Shown: positions 1 to 12,290 of the stretch, piece after piece | Numbering within the stretch: position 1 is the first letter of the stretch | How the letters are laid out: each line of letters starts with the position of its first letter | NCBI GenBank assembly: GCA_036852015.1 | Contig: JAANDG010000061.1 | Span: forward strand, 62,001-126,000 | Length of the DNA: 64,000 nucleotides | Source of the DNA: Pelodera strongyloides | Taxonomy: Eukaryota > Nematoda > Chromadorea > Rhabditida > Rhabditidae | Direction: 5' to 3' | Position numbers and translations under genes: made by a program | Notes under the pieces: model-generated | Database searches by the model: none | The model's input: the letters and a program-made list of their open reading frames with translations, nothing else | What the model was told of the DNA's origin: nothing

Positions 1-42
1 CAGCTCACATCGGTTTAGAAAGTTCCTAGTTAATTTGCAGAA

Positions 43-3000
43 ATGTCCGCCGATAATTCACATCCGAAAGAGATTGAGGCAATTCTTGAAAAACGACAAA
101 CCAATAATAAATTGGTTGCTGACGATGGATGTTTCCTATGTGAAATGGATCATTCCGACGCTATTATCAAGCAATTTGACACTTTTGAAAAGGTTAGATG
201 TGGTTCGAAATATATCGAATATGTTTCTGATGTGCGACCCAAAAATTTGCATGACACAAAAATTTGCATATAATTCTTGAAACTGAAGTTGTCGAACATG
301 CTGCATCGCTTAAAATCATTTTTTTTTGTTTAGTTTCTAAAACTCGGCTTCCTACGTTTTGATCCGCAAGCGAAACGCTGCTCCAGAATTGTCTCAAATG
401 TTTCAATTACTTTATTCGTCTCGCTATGTGAGCATTTGTTATTACCGTATAAGTTTTAATTATCTGTGTAAATGCAAGGTATCATTTAATATTTTATCTC
501 TCCTCTTTCTCAGCCCTCTACATCTCCGCACATGATCTCTACAACATTCTGACCGACTGCAAGCATCCATCTTTTACCACAACTCTCGTACTTCTGGTAT
601 GGACCATGCAATCAATGATCGCCAATGCAAGTTATTGATTTTTCTGGAATTCAGCTTGAGCAAAATGAACGATGGTCGGCGGATCCGAACTTCCGGGGCT
701 TCAACCCGTGAAATGAACTAACTCTCCCCATTTCAGTGGTTTCTAGCAAAGTGGCAAAAGGGATTGGTATTCGAAGAATTCTTCCATCTCGTCAAACATG
801 CACAACTTGATTTGAATGTTTTCGATGAGGTAGTTTTGCTTTGTCATTAACTTAGAACAAAAATATGTGTCTTGTTTCACCAGGCTCTCGCTAGGTTATC
901 GGTCGCACAGCAGGAAAGTACTCTATTTATTTTTCGCGTTATTTTTATTGATCTAGTCAGTATAATATCTTGTGAAACGCAGTAACTTGCTAGGGTTAGC
1001 GTATGAAATATTAATATTTCGTTGGTCGTTTTCAATAAACTACATATTAACAGTTTGAAATTTTTTTTAACTAAATTTTTTTTAACTAAAAGCCATTTCA
1101 GCAAAGAAACTTTTCAATTAGAAGGAACTCCTTTCGTTTCTTTTGTACATTCGTGGCCACTCAAATATTATGTGTGATCTTATTTTACACTTTTTATAAT
1201 GATGTCGAGGTCGATGTTTTTCACCCAAACTTCAGATTTGTAAGTGTTTACTAATTATTTACTTTATATAATAAGATATTTTCTGTACAGTTGTACTATT
1301 TATAATCACTGGCTACACACGTACACAAAAACCAAGAAATATTGCGAGTTTAGCCAGGTTTGTCGGGCCCACTGTGGGTGTCAAAAGGGGTAATTACTGG
1401 AGTTGTACCTACATTTAAATGCGCCTACACAAATTTAACTGCTAATATTCCTGCAAAGTATTCTCTTTTATCTTCTTCAGGCGTTCTATTTCGAAGAATT
1501 GCGTTATATTCGGATCCTTCTGATTCAACTCAATATGTTAGTATGGAACGTGGCACTTCACACGTATATTTGCCTGACAAATGCAATGAAATGGGAAATT
1601 AAAAAGTTCAACTGGCAAATTGAAAATGTTAGGATAAGTTACTTTCGTAATGTAAAAAGAAACTAATTTTACAACGGAAAGCGTCAGTAAAAACAAAGAA
1701 AATAGGTTTCTTCTAGTTTGGTAGGAACTGGCACTTAGCGCTTTTGCGCCCATTGCCGGCTATAAGCTCGCTCAGCCTCATGAACATGAAATGTACCATT
1801 TTTAGTTGAAAAATCAGCAAAATGCGGAAAAGCTTCAAGAAACGCTGTTATGCCTCATACGCCATCACACAAATCTGAACAATTGTGTTCGACATCTGGA
1901 TTCCATATTTAAGGTAGTTGGTAAAACTTTTTTATTACTCCTGTGTAGTAATAAAAAAAGCCGTGATGTTGTCAGAATCGTATACAACTATGTCATTAGA
2001 AAGTATGGCTGCGATAGATAGCGGTCATCATTGAAGCGCTCGAATGGTAAGGATTATAACTAGAACATTAAATGTTCATTCAAAGCTTCCAGCCACAGAC
2101 AAGGTAAGATTTCACATTTCAATCGAAGCAATTATCGTTGTCTAGCCATATTCGTTTTTCCAGGTCTACGCGTTTCTCATGATTGCTACAGTAATCCCCA
2201 CAATGATTTTCACTCTGTTGATGCTTTTCTCGCAAGTGACCCCCTTTGGTATCGCCCTCAGTGTGCCGTCGGTCCTCTTCACTTCATATGCATTTTATGG
2301 CCTCACCATGTCACCCGCCGCGCTCTACGAGGAGGTATTTGCCATCGAACATGAAAACCACGTGCCATACCGCTTTAAACTAAAGTTCTAAGCATCAATT
2401 TAGCTGGATCACTCAAAATCGGCGCTCTGTTTGAATATGGATATTTGGATTCCGTTTGAAGAAAAGGTCAGGATGTTATTTTTGATGATTATTAGATTTT
2501 TGGAGATGCATACTTTGTCTATCCATATTTGTTCATATATCATACTATATAGCATACGAATCAGAATCAAGTTCCATAAGACCATACTTTCACTATAGCC
2601 ATAGCTTAGCATGCGTTGCGGTGCGGTGTATAATTGGGCATTGCGTGTCTCATATTAGTTTAAAGCGAAATGCTAGCCCCTTTGGAAAATTTGCATATGC
2701 TAAGCAAATCCTATGTATCCTATGCTAATTTTGTACGATCGTCCACTGCAATCGTACAAAATTAGCATAGGATACATAGGATTTGCTTATCATATGCAAA
2801 TTTTCCAAAGGGGCTAGCATTTCGCTTTAAATTAATATTCCGCTTTTCAGTCGAACGCAATTGCCCGCACACTGGGAATGCATCTGAAACAGAGCAATTT
2901 GGGCATTTCATTGTGGGGATTTGTTATGGTCACAAAGTCGCTCATACTGACGGTGAGAGCTTTGATTATGATAATTATTGATTCAGTCTTTCGATAAAGG

Positions 3001-3269
3001 GGCATGTGGCGTGGGTTTGAAAATTATTTTCGAACTGCATGCTCATCTATTATATGCAGATATCTACGCCCTAACACAACAAGAGAATGGAGCAAAATTT
3101 GTGTACAGTTGACCACCTTGGTGTTCTATTTGTAAGTACCAGTCCACTTTAAATTCGACTATATGCAGATTTTGGTATTTATTTGCAGACAATCTCTATC
3201 ATGGTCACGTGCCTTACTTTATTACTCGAGTTCGCGCCGGAAAAGAAGGAAGAAAATAATATTAACTAA
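43..3269 (+). CDS. GR1: seven-helix gustatory-receptor-like chemoreceptor, complete, 10 exons
   Basis: Exons 43-192, 334-427, 514-626, 737-829, 1102-1239, 1481-1627, 1806-1913, 2164-2334, 2851-2952, 3189-3269 join in frame to 398 residues. The start was chosen because a TTTGCAG acceptor ends 2 nt before ATG, as for SL trans-splicing. Hydrophobic segments lie near residues 69-88, 100-119, 157-180, 203-228, 282-305, 310-330 and 373-387. The last helix reads TCLTLLLEF (379-387), close to the TYhhhhhQF signature of insect/nematode gustatory receptors, and a phase-0 intron lies just before it as in that superfamily. The exon 3 donor is GC (GCAAGT at 627), where both paralogues have GT. Expected role: chemo- or photoreceptor in the plasma membrane of sensory neurons, inferred from family only. 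Alternative: a nematode-specific 7TM family of the same clan (DUF267-like). The gene model is strong because two paralogues share every exon boundary. Confidence 0.85.
2335..2383 (+). repeat. Solo end of family C repeat in GR1 intron 8
   Basis: The intron opens with unique sequence and then CCACGTGCCATACCGCTTTAA, the right end of a repeat whose other ends recur near 16.55, 38.34, 46.68, 47.23, 58.71, 59.75, 62.04 and 63.82 kb. No matching left end was found here. Confidence 0.5.
2659..2832. mobile_element. Family A palindromic MITE, copy A1 (GR1 intron 8)
   Basis: This is a nearly perfect inverted repeat of about 172 bp, from TTTAAAGCGAAATGC to its complement, with a centre at GATCGTCCACTGCAATC. 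It ends 18 bp before the exon 9 acceptor boundary. Each arm holds the octamer ATTTGCAT. Confidence 0.9.
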
Positions 3270-3444
3270 AAAATATTATTATTCTGAAATTCTGAAGTGG
3301 AAACATAACCTTTTCAAGATCTCTACTCTCATACATATTTGTACTTTTATAAATGTATTTATTTGCATCCCAGTGAAACAATAATGTTGATAGTTAGATT
3401 TTATTTTACCGTATCAAATAATAAATAACATTCTTGAATTTATG

Positions 3445-6400
3445 TTACTGTGGCAACAACGAATCATCAAATTCCTCAAAAGAATCGTCTTTCTGTGTTC
3501 TTTTCGCCCCAGTTTTTGGCCGAGAAGCAGACGGTCCGAGAGGATCAGAATATGTAGTGTCGAGATTGCCTAAACAGTTTTGGTGTTGAACACAAAAAAA
3601 AGAATAAACATTTAACACATTCGTTTTACATTCGGGCTCTTACTCATAAGTTAATTGAAGCAGCTGACTCTGATCCAGCAAACACTAAAGTAGTCTAATT
3701 TCTGCGTTAATTTCTCCTAAGCCTAAGCCTAAGCCTAAGCCTAAGCTATAAATGAAACGTATACGCGCACATATAATGCCTTGGAATGCAGTTATGCAGC
3801 GTTGGAATCAACGTGTCACGATAAAATCTCTGTTTTATAAAATGCCAAAACATGCCTGCAGTCGAAACAGTGAACGGTTGTGAATCGTCAAATACAAACG
3901 GTTGTGCACTGCTCATTCTGATCGAACCTCTCGACGTGGGACGGTCACCTGAATATGTAATTTAAAGCGAAATGCTAGCCCCTTTGGAAAATTTGCATAT
4001 GATAAGCAAATCCTATGTGTCCTATGCTAATTTTGTACGATCGTCCACGGCAATCGTACAAAATTAGCATAGGATACATAGGATTTGGCTTATCATATGC
4101 AAATTTTCCAAAGAGGCTAGCATTTCGCTTTAAACATTAGCCCGTATTCTCGGGTCGACGGAAACGTTCCGTTTGGGAAATCCTTTGTATGCAAATTTCT
4201 CGACTATCTAGATTAGCTGGAGGAAAAATTTGCATGCGAATGAGCTCCCAAACGGAACATTCCCGTCGACCCGAGAATACGGGCTAATGAAATGATTCCA
4301 TGCCACGGTGAAATACATGGCAAAGTGCGGCTTTTGTGACAAGGTTCCCCTCCAAGGACTTTTTAATTTTGCTGTACTGGTGTTGGATCTGATCACTTCT
4401 TAAAAGTTGCACATTCTGCTGAAGACACATGCTGTCAGAAAGCGACACGTACTGTCAGAAAGTGGCACGTGCTGTCAGCTGATAAAGCCTTTGGATCACA
4501 AAGGTGCAAACGAAAAGTAAAGTCTGCATAAATGCCGTATATATCTCCCTTCTTGTTCCTGATAGAAATCCTAGCTGGAAAAATAAAGCAAACAATTCTG
4601 AATACCTCCTGGAACGGGTAAACTATTCGCAGAATGAGCCGATCGTTTCCCTTGCCCGGAATCACTTTCCCTTTGCATACGAAGCTGACGAACCTGAAAG
4701 TATTGAAAATGAATTTTTAAAACGTGTCGTAAGAAATGTTTAACCAGAAATATTGATTTTTCATAAAATAATGTATTTCTAGGTTGTCTGCTTTAGCTAT
4801 TTACACCAGATAAACTTGGTCTTACGATATTTTTTTTGTAATTTACCTTTTCTGCTTTTTCCAATTTTCCAACGTATTCTTTAGCTTCGGGCATACCAAG
4901 ATCACTAGTTATTCGCACAAGGAATTTGAGACCTAAAAACGAAAATACAAATATTTATTTTGGCAACTTTATTGTTTATTAACATTCTTTCATTTCACGT
5001 TCTATACGTTATTTTTTCTGTAAAATATATATTAAGGTTAAAATTTAAGACAGTACCAAGTTCTGTAGTCTGTACAGAGCCTACTACATAAATAAATCTG
5101 CGAGTACAAATTCTAGCCCCAATCCCTAAGCGACAATAATAATTGTTAAATTAAATTTAAAAACAAAACGCTCACATTCAATATTGGCCGGAAACTTTCT
5201 GTGTATACTTCTGTATAATTCCAGAGCCTTTTGATAATTGCCCGCTCTTCTGTGGGATGAAGCCATCATCAGTTGCCATTTGATCTCATTTGGCCTAAAA
5301 TTAATAGATTTAAAGTAATATAACACGTGGTTTCGCATTCGTAAGGTACACTAGGTAGCCGTATTTCAGCTTCAGCTTCTGTTATGTGGAATTGCCTTCT
5401 AATTAACGAAATGACGTAAGTAAGCGAGCAGCTTTCATTGAAAATTATTAGAAATGTAAGAAAATTATTACTATTTTTCCAAAAAATACTCACTGCATAA
5501 TTGAAGCCTTCTCAAAATAATTGACAGCTTTTTCACTGAATTGTGCATCGATATAATAGGCGCCCATCCATTCTATTACACGCATATTTGAGGGGAAAAA
5601 TCGATAGGACTGCAATAATAAATTAAAATATTAACTAGGTACCACTGTGTTTTAGGATACACTGGTGAAAAGGTATTCTATGATATGGCAAAAATCAATT
5701 CATAAACATAGGTGTACTTATCGGTAAGAATACGCCCCATATCAAGTAAGCTTGACGAATTTAAATCTAATTTAAATAACATGCCAGATGTGTTTTTTAT
5801 TCGCTTAACTTAATATTCAAGTCGAATTTCCTCATCTTTAGTATTATTTTTCGCTTTGTCTTGTATTTATAGCACCGGGTGAGTAGCTAGGCCTCCTAAA
5901 CGTGCCTAGCATGTGTGTGTTTATCTCTTACTTTGCAATTGTTTGTATGTTAAATTTTATTGCTTTGAATAAAAAGTTATATAGTTCATCCAAACAAAAT
6001 ACTGCCCCCACACTATCTGCATGCTATATCACTGTCTCTTGTAGCATATGATTTGCCGTGTCATATCACTTTAAAATAACCCACATCATAATGGCACTGG
6101 AATGCCTGGGATTTGTCTCCCTCTGCATCGTAAATGGCTGCCAATCTCTGTAGAATTGCTGGATCAGTCGGTGCCAGACTATTCGCCTGACTGTACAGTT
6201 CAATGGCCTGAGCTGTGTCCTCGAGCGTCTCGTAACTGCAAACAAGATTTAAATACTTTGACATTATTTAAAGCGAAGTACCGGCCGGTTTTTGAAACGC
6301 ATCGTGGATGACTGAATTCTTACTTACTTATGCTAAATTGCTGGATTTTGGCTCGATTTTTTATTCTAATTTATGGTCATTTGCATATGCGGCATAAGAA

Positions 6401-9400
6401 TGCTGGTGTCCACAATGCGTTTCAAACACCGGCCAGTATTTCGCTTCAAATATGTAATAATTTGAAAGAGCTAGAGCTAGAGCTAGAGAGAGAGAGGGAG
6501 AGAGAGAGAGAGAGGGAGAGAGGGGGTGGGGTGTTAACTCACATAGAGGCGAGTTGGCACAGCACTTGCACATTATTCAGTAGTATATTATGCAACTTGA
6601 AGAAACACTCGAGTGCTTGTTCCACATGCCCTTGCTCACGACAAAGAGCGCCCAGGTTGTAGAGAGCCTGAATTGGGACACGTTGGAGACCTTACAGTGT
6701 CCGGGAAAGAAGTCACAACCCACAAAAGTGCAACGCCCTTTTTTGTGGAAAAATCTACTAGCATCAGTAAAATGCGCCACTGGTGCCACATGAGATCACG
6801 TCACGTGTGTGGCCAAGTTTTTGTCGCGCTCCTTTTGGTCTACTTGTTTGTAGCCGCGACGCAGCTGCGGAATCTGTTTCCGCAAAAAAAAATCAGAGTA
6901 GCTTCCACAGTAGCTGGTTTCACAAAAAAATTAACGCTGGGGTAGGCTACAGGCGTCTCCTGTTTAGCTTGCTCTATCGGCCTTCTAACGCTGTCTGTCA
7001 AAGGCAGAGAATCCGAGTTAAACAGGAGACGCTTGTAACCTACCCCAGCCTTAATTTTTTGTGAAAACGGCTTTAGAAAAACAGAAGAAATACAATTGTA
7101 AAGCGAACCTGTACACAAGTTGGATCGTTGTTCAATGCCTCTCGATAAGACTGTGCAGCTTTGTTGAGCTCACCCTAAATAAAGATATAAAAAAAAGTTG
7201 AGAACGTGTGTGTTCTTTTATTTGACTGCATTTCAATGCTCTATCATTAAGTTGCAAAACTATAAAGATTATGAAAACTAAAATAGAAGTAACTAAATTA
7301 CCCGCATTACCTTTTTATAATGTAGAACACCTTGATTCACGAGTGCATTGGGATTGTAATGATCGAGTGCAAGTGCTTGTTCGATATACATCTCGGCCTC
7401 CTTGAATTTTGATTCGCCTTGCTGGAACAATAAAATGTTAGGAAATAAGGATCAACATATGTTTATGGAGGCGTAACACTGTGAAAACAGAATTACGAGC
7501 ATGACCAGAGTTGAACTGCTTCGGTGCGGCGAACTTTTTGGTAAATTTAGATCAGACTACAATTTAAACATTTTCAATGGTTTTCTAAGGCTCTGGTGGT
7601 CAAAACAGGTGCGCCACATGTGCGCAATAAGTGAGCCACAGGAGCGCTTAACTGAATTGTAGACGCGTTGCGCATGTAGCAGCCACATACCGCGCGCATC
7701 CACCAAATAGCTTCAGTATTATCTCATTCTATAAATTGCACTAACCAACAGATGCATCAATGCCAGATTATTTGTTGCGGCCGCGGCAATTTTCGATTCT
7801 TTGTTGTGGAATACACGAAGAACTTGCTCCGCTCCTTCAAGATCACCGCGACGCAGAAGCTCAGACGCCTGGAAATAGTGCACTTTTTGAGAGAGAGTGG
7901 AAGAGAGGAGAGCGAGAGAGTAAGAGAGAAACTAAGAAATTTTGAGAACGAGAAAAATAATCAAGTATAATAAAATAGATAGGATGGAATTCATATTTTC
8001 GAAAAGTATTCATATTTTCGATAGAGATTGTAGAGATGTAAGTAAGAAAGTATAAAGCTAAAAAGAGTCAGGTTAATTAGATAATAAAATGTCCCTTCTC
8101 CTTACCTTAGTCATTTCCAACTCCGTGGCCAATGGTGCATATGCTGACTGCTTGATTGTCTCAACACACCACTCATAGCCTTCTGCGTAACTGAAAGACG
8201 AAAGTATTTTTCTCGTTTCTTATTTTTTCAGCTTATTGATTGTGCGTCTATCGAGATATAAGCAGAGATATTTCTAGCACTATAAAACCTACTCTGAAGC
8301 AATTGCTGGGGCAATTACCCTCGCCGCTGTCAGAATAGCTCTCTCCGCAGCGTTTTTTCGATTCTTCTCCCACATACGGAGGTTATCACTGCTGAGCACT
8401 TGTTGCATTAGGACATCGTCTTTATCCTGAAGCACATAAACGCGTAAAGTAAGGCTAGAAGAAAATGCGAAAATCAACGCAGAACCAGATAAAGGGTGCG
8501 CGGCGACTTCGATTTATCTTCGCCAGGGTTTGGCCACGCGGCACTAAGCGGAATTGCTGCGAATCGAGTTAGAGAGTGCGCGGCGAGATCTAGGCGCAGC
8601 TTGTTAAAATCAAATGGGATCAATTTTGAGAGTACAACACAGGCGCTACAAAAACTACAAAATACAAAAATCAAACACCAAGCCACATCCTACAAAGTTC
8701 AACCTACATTCGCTTTGTTGTCCTCGTCTATTTCATTGGGAACGTCGAGAAGCCTCTGGAAGGCATCTCTCATTTTGTCCACATCCTCGAGACAGTAGGC
8801 GGTTAGCACTGAAATACAATTGGAATTTATCGATCGGATACAAGTGGAAAAAGTGGATTGGTACCATCTATCGATCGATTTTTTGAACTGACAATGGTTT
8901 TTCTTTTTAAATTTTGCTTCATATAAAAAATCATAATCATACAATAAAGCGGAAAAGAATATTTTCTTGGGTGTTTTATCATCTCACAACAAGCTATCAT
9001 CGTATTTGATTTGTTTTCAAAAGTTTTGCTGGTGATGAATGAAAAGTGATGAATAGCAAGAAGCAAGAAAACAATGAATCTACTGAAACTAAAACCATAA
9101 AATTTACCCAAATTAAGTCCGGTGGGGAAGCTGGCCCGCTCCTCGACGCAGTGCTCAAAAGTAGAAGACGCATCATCATATCTGCCCATTTTAATAAAAG
9201 CCACACCAATGTTATTGAGGATTTTGATTCTGAAATCAATATTTACAGTACAATTAATAATTTCGCTAGAATTTTTTTAGAATTAAAACCTAGTGGATAT
9301 CTGAATTTATGAGGAAAAATTATGCGGTATGCAAAGAAAGCTGACTGGCAGTCTATTTCCAAAAAATAACGAGTGTTAGTGTCCCAATTAGAGAACTTTT

Positions 9401-11531
9401 TCAAACAGTTTTGACTAGTTTATTGATTTATGTCCAAAAAAATCAAACCTGGTTTCCTTTTGCACACTGGGTACTTGATCTAGTGCCATTCTGTAGTATT
9501 TGATTGCTTTTTCGTATTCTTTCTTTTTGAAGTGAATGTTTCCAATGTTGACCTGAAATATTGAAATTTACAATAATATTGTTTTGAAATAAAATCGTTG
9601 CATTAAATGATTTTGGATATAGACTGACATTTAGCAAAAATAAGGATCCGCGAGTGTCGCACTGGACCTAGGTTTGTGCCTAGGTGCCTAGGTTGCGCAA
9701 GCGGAGTGCCAGATCCAACTGCGTACATATCGCACAAATGCGGCGCTCCTGTGTGCTTGATTTTTGCTGTGTGCTTGAAAAAAAGTGTGCCTGTTTTTTC
9801 CGTGCACCCTTTTCTGCCTGACAATTAGATGCATGTGAACCACGCAATTTCGTCCGTGAGTAAAGTCTAATAATAGCAACTATTGTATAGAATAATCCGA
9901 ACAAATATAAAACCAACCTTCAACCTTCCCGAATTGGCAAACATTTTATTTTTCACAATCACTTGATACGTATTGAGGGCCTCATTCGTCATATCGTTGG
10001 CCATGTACTGAAATCAATCGATAACAGACATTCTTTAAGGTGACGTACTATCCGGATTGAAAACTCATTGGGCCACTTCTGAGGCCGTATTCACCAACAC
10101 ACAGGGAGCCCTCCCTAGGCTCACGAGCGCTCTGAATCTCCTCTGCTCTCGCAATCTCTAACGCACTCTTTAGCTCCCTGGGGAGGGGAGAAAGGGCTCC
10201 CTGCGTGTTGGTGAATACGGAATATGTGCTTGCCTTGCCAACAAGGCTGAGTTTCAAACGAAACTTGCTCAACATTATACATAAGAAATACCTGGTGAGC
10301 CAGGTTGAACAATACGGTAAAAGTGAGATCCAAGTTTAATTGCTCCACAAGATTCAATTGCTCTCGAAGTTTCACTGCCTGACGTTCGCGACGACCGGCC
10401 TCTTTGGCCTTTTCGAGGGCCTTAAGAAACAATTATTTGGCCTCTAATTTATTTAGTTCTTCATTCCACGTACGCCTTTTTTTAGCACAGTGACATAGTT
10501 CTAAATAGTTGTATATCAATGCGAAAGTGAATGCAAACTGTATAAGGGACTTTTTGGCCGCCCCAAGCCAAATTTCATATTTTTTAATGTATCCAAAGAC
10601 GCTGGGTTCGATTCCCTCTCGACCAATACCCCAATTTTTATGTGTGTATATCGTCTATGGGTTATATGAACTGAAAAAAGCAGGCACAGTAACCGAAACT
10701 GCTTTTGTATTATGTATAAGGTCGGCTCACCAGTTTAAACTCCTTTTTATCGTAGGCTAATATGCTTTCGCGCAGTAGGTCCATTACCTGAATGGAGCTG
10801 ATTTTTTTCCTTTCTTTATATAAAGAAGTGTCTTTATCCCTATGCACCTATGCTGTCCTGGTTCTTGGCGACCACTAAGAACAGTAACCGCCATGGAAAA
10901 ATGGGCATAATTGCTAATTATCTAAAAAGTGTGCCATACTACCTTTTTCTCTGCCGTTCTGCACTTCTCCTCTGCACTCTCGTCCTTCTGTTCACTTGCT
11001 TTGGTCGCTTCAGCTGTTTGGACTGCAAGTTTTTGATATTTGAACTTTTTTGGTTAACCGAATTTATTGCATCTGGAACGACACAAGTGCACATTGTGTC
11101 CGGTGCTCCGCATTTATATTTTAAATCGTTCTGATCATTTTTTTTTTTTTTCATTTTTTTTTCATATTTACTTTATTTCGCATGTTTCTTGTACCAGTTA
11201 AGTACAACTAGGGGATTAGGGCGTTACTATTTGCTATGTGACATTGTCCCCAAAAAATATGCTCCCCTAACCAACAGACTTTTATTGGCAAATGATGTGT
11301 ATCCGGCCGCACGGACTGCTGTCATCGGTCTGGAGGGCTCGTTTCTCATTGCGGCCGCCGTTCGACCGCCCTGTCTGGACCTAAATGAAGAACAATTAAA
11401 GGGAATTTTTAAAGGAATTCATTGTTCCGCAATTTCGCAGCAGGGTGCGCTGCAGAGAGAGAGGGAGGGAGGGATAGAGAGAGGGAGGGAGGGATAGGGA
11501 GCGAGAGATTGGTAGCGAGAGGAAGGAGAGA

Positions 11532-11615
<84 letters not shown>

Positions 11616-12290
11616 TTCATAGAGAGAGGGAGAGACTGATATATAGATGGAGGGCGAGCGTAGTTAGACTGGAGGGAGATAAAGGGAGAAATTCAAAAAG
11701 ATTGAGCTAGAGGGAAACAGAGAATGAGGGTAAAGAGAAAAGAAATAAAACATTTCGTACCTCCCACCGTATGAAGATGGTATAATTGGCCCCGCTCCGA
11801 AAGCAGAAGGCGGCCGCACTATTGCATTTGTGGTCTAAAATAATGATGTCTGATGATTTGGTGATTTTGAAACACACGCTGGACAACTCGATATCTTCAT
11901 CATATTGATGCCGCACACATTTTAGTGTTAATAAATATTTAAAGAAATGCCGGCCGGTTTTTGAAACACATCGAGTACACCAGCATTCTTATTCAGCTTA
12001 TCTATGCAAATGAACATAAGTTAGAATAAAAAATAGAGTTAACTTCGAGTAAATTATCATAGCTACGTAAGAACTCAGTTGTTCACCATGCGTTTCAAAG
12101 ACCGGCCAGTATTTCGCTATAAGGCAGCTTATGCATATCAACGAAGGAGCGTTTTGGAACTCACCGGTCTCCTTCCATGGCTACTTCTAGCAACCGCTTG
12201 TTGAAAAGATCGATCCTGCATCAAATGTTCTGTATCATAGACATGTTCGTAGTCATCAAACCCGCCATAAGGATCATCTTCGGCACTCAT
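3445..12290 (-). CDS. osm-5: IFT88 / OSM-5 / Polaris: intraflagellar transport TPR protein, complete, 22 exons
   Basis: Exons in transcript order: 12290-12165, 11834-11761, 11380-11280, 11022-10943, 10787-10731, 10420-10292, 10007-9918, 9552-9449, 9229-9108, 8808-8708, 8426-8293, 8190-8106, 7868-7746, 7421-7311, 7174-7109, 6667-6543, 6235-6085, 5609-5494, 5294-5176, 4932-4847, 4693-4606, 3569-3445. They join in frame to 770 residues. Recognition: N-terminal FQQAVARSSHGRRP, then RPMTAVRAAGYTS, LNLDLTFTVLFNLAHQ, EGDKSQAF, and a C-terminal DPLGPSASRPKTGAKR with an acidic tail. TPR repeats run from about residue 190 to 690. The protein belongs to the IFT-B core that carries cargo into cilia. A TTTTTAG acceptor ends 4 nt before ATG, consistent with trans-splicing. 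Introns carry MITEs B2, H1, F1, B1, A2 and G1. It converges on GR1, 175 bp apart. Family identity is near certain; exons 2, 4 and 21 rest mainly on phase and weak similarity. Confidence 0.93.
3716..3745. repeat. Interstitial telomeric repeat (GCCTAA)5
   Basis: Five uninterrupted CCTAAG units, that is the nematode telomere hexamer TTAGGC on the other strand, lie in the last intron of IFT88. Confidence 0.9.
3961..4134. mobile_element. Family A palindromic MITE, copy A2 (IFT88 intron 21)
   Basis: Full-length inverted repeat nearly identical to A1, with one extra G in the right arm. It is followed directly by element G1. Confidence 0.9.
4136..4288. mobile_element. Family G foldback element, copy G1
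   Basis: TTAGCCCGTATTCTCGGG and its complement bound a 150-bp hairpin that holds ATGCAAAT and ATTTGCAT. G1 and A2 lie head to tail with no spacer, so one probably inserted at the edge of the other. Confidence 0.85.
6267..6450. mobile_element. Family B MITE, copy B1 (IFT88 intron 16)
   Basis: TTTAAAGCGAAGTACCGGCC opens it and the near-complement closes it; it holds CATTTGCATA internally. Arms are diverged but pair over most of the length. Confidence 0.85.
6466..6528. repeat. (GA)n microsatellite
   Basis: Starts as AGAGCT units and becomes an interrupted GA tract on the plus strand, inside IFT88 intron 16. Confidence 0.9.
6911..7072. mobile_element. Family F foldback element, copy F1 (IFT88 intron 15)
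   Basis: CTGGGGTAGGCTACAGGCGT with GTCTCCTGTTTAGC forms the left arm; the complement returns at 7018-7050. The outer ends TTTCACAAAAAA / TTTTTTGTGAAA also pair. Confidence 0.8.
10081..10220. mobile_element. Family H foldback element, copy H1 (IFT88 intron 6)
   Basis: GAGGCCGTATTCACCAACAC opens it and GTGTTGGTGAATACGG closes it; an AGGGAGCCCTCC / GGGAGGGGAG inner pair follows. Copies recur at 19.56, 29.98 and (diverged) 15.3 kb. Confidence 0.8.
11453..11640. repeat. Long (GA)n / GGAGGGA low-complexity tract
   Basis: Interrupted GAGGGAG units lead into a pure GA run of about 80 bp (11525-11608), inside IFT88 intron 2. Poly-Ser/Leu and poly-Glu/Arg frames here are artefacts of the repeat. Confidence 0.95.
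11938..12123. mobile_element. Family B MITE, copy B2 (IFT88 intron 1)
   Basis: Diverged copy with CCGGCCGGTTTTTGAAACAC at the left and ACCGGCCAGTATTTCGCT at the right; the tips have decayed. Confidence 0.8.

Noticed and set aside
887..990. Open frame after CACCAG in GR1 intron 4
   Set aside because: Both paralogues align with the exon at 1102-1239 instead; this frame has no counterpart.
11396..11640. Poly-Ser/Leu and poly-Glu/Arg frames
   Set aside because: Produced by the GA microsatellite; no selective signal.
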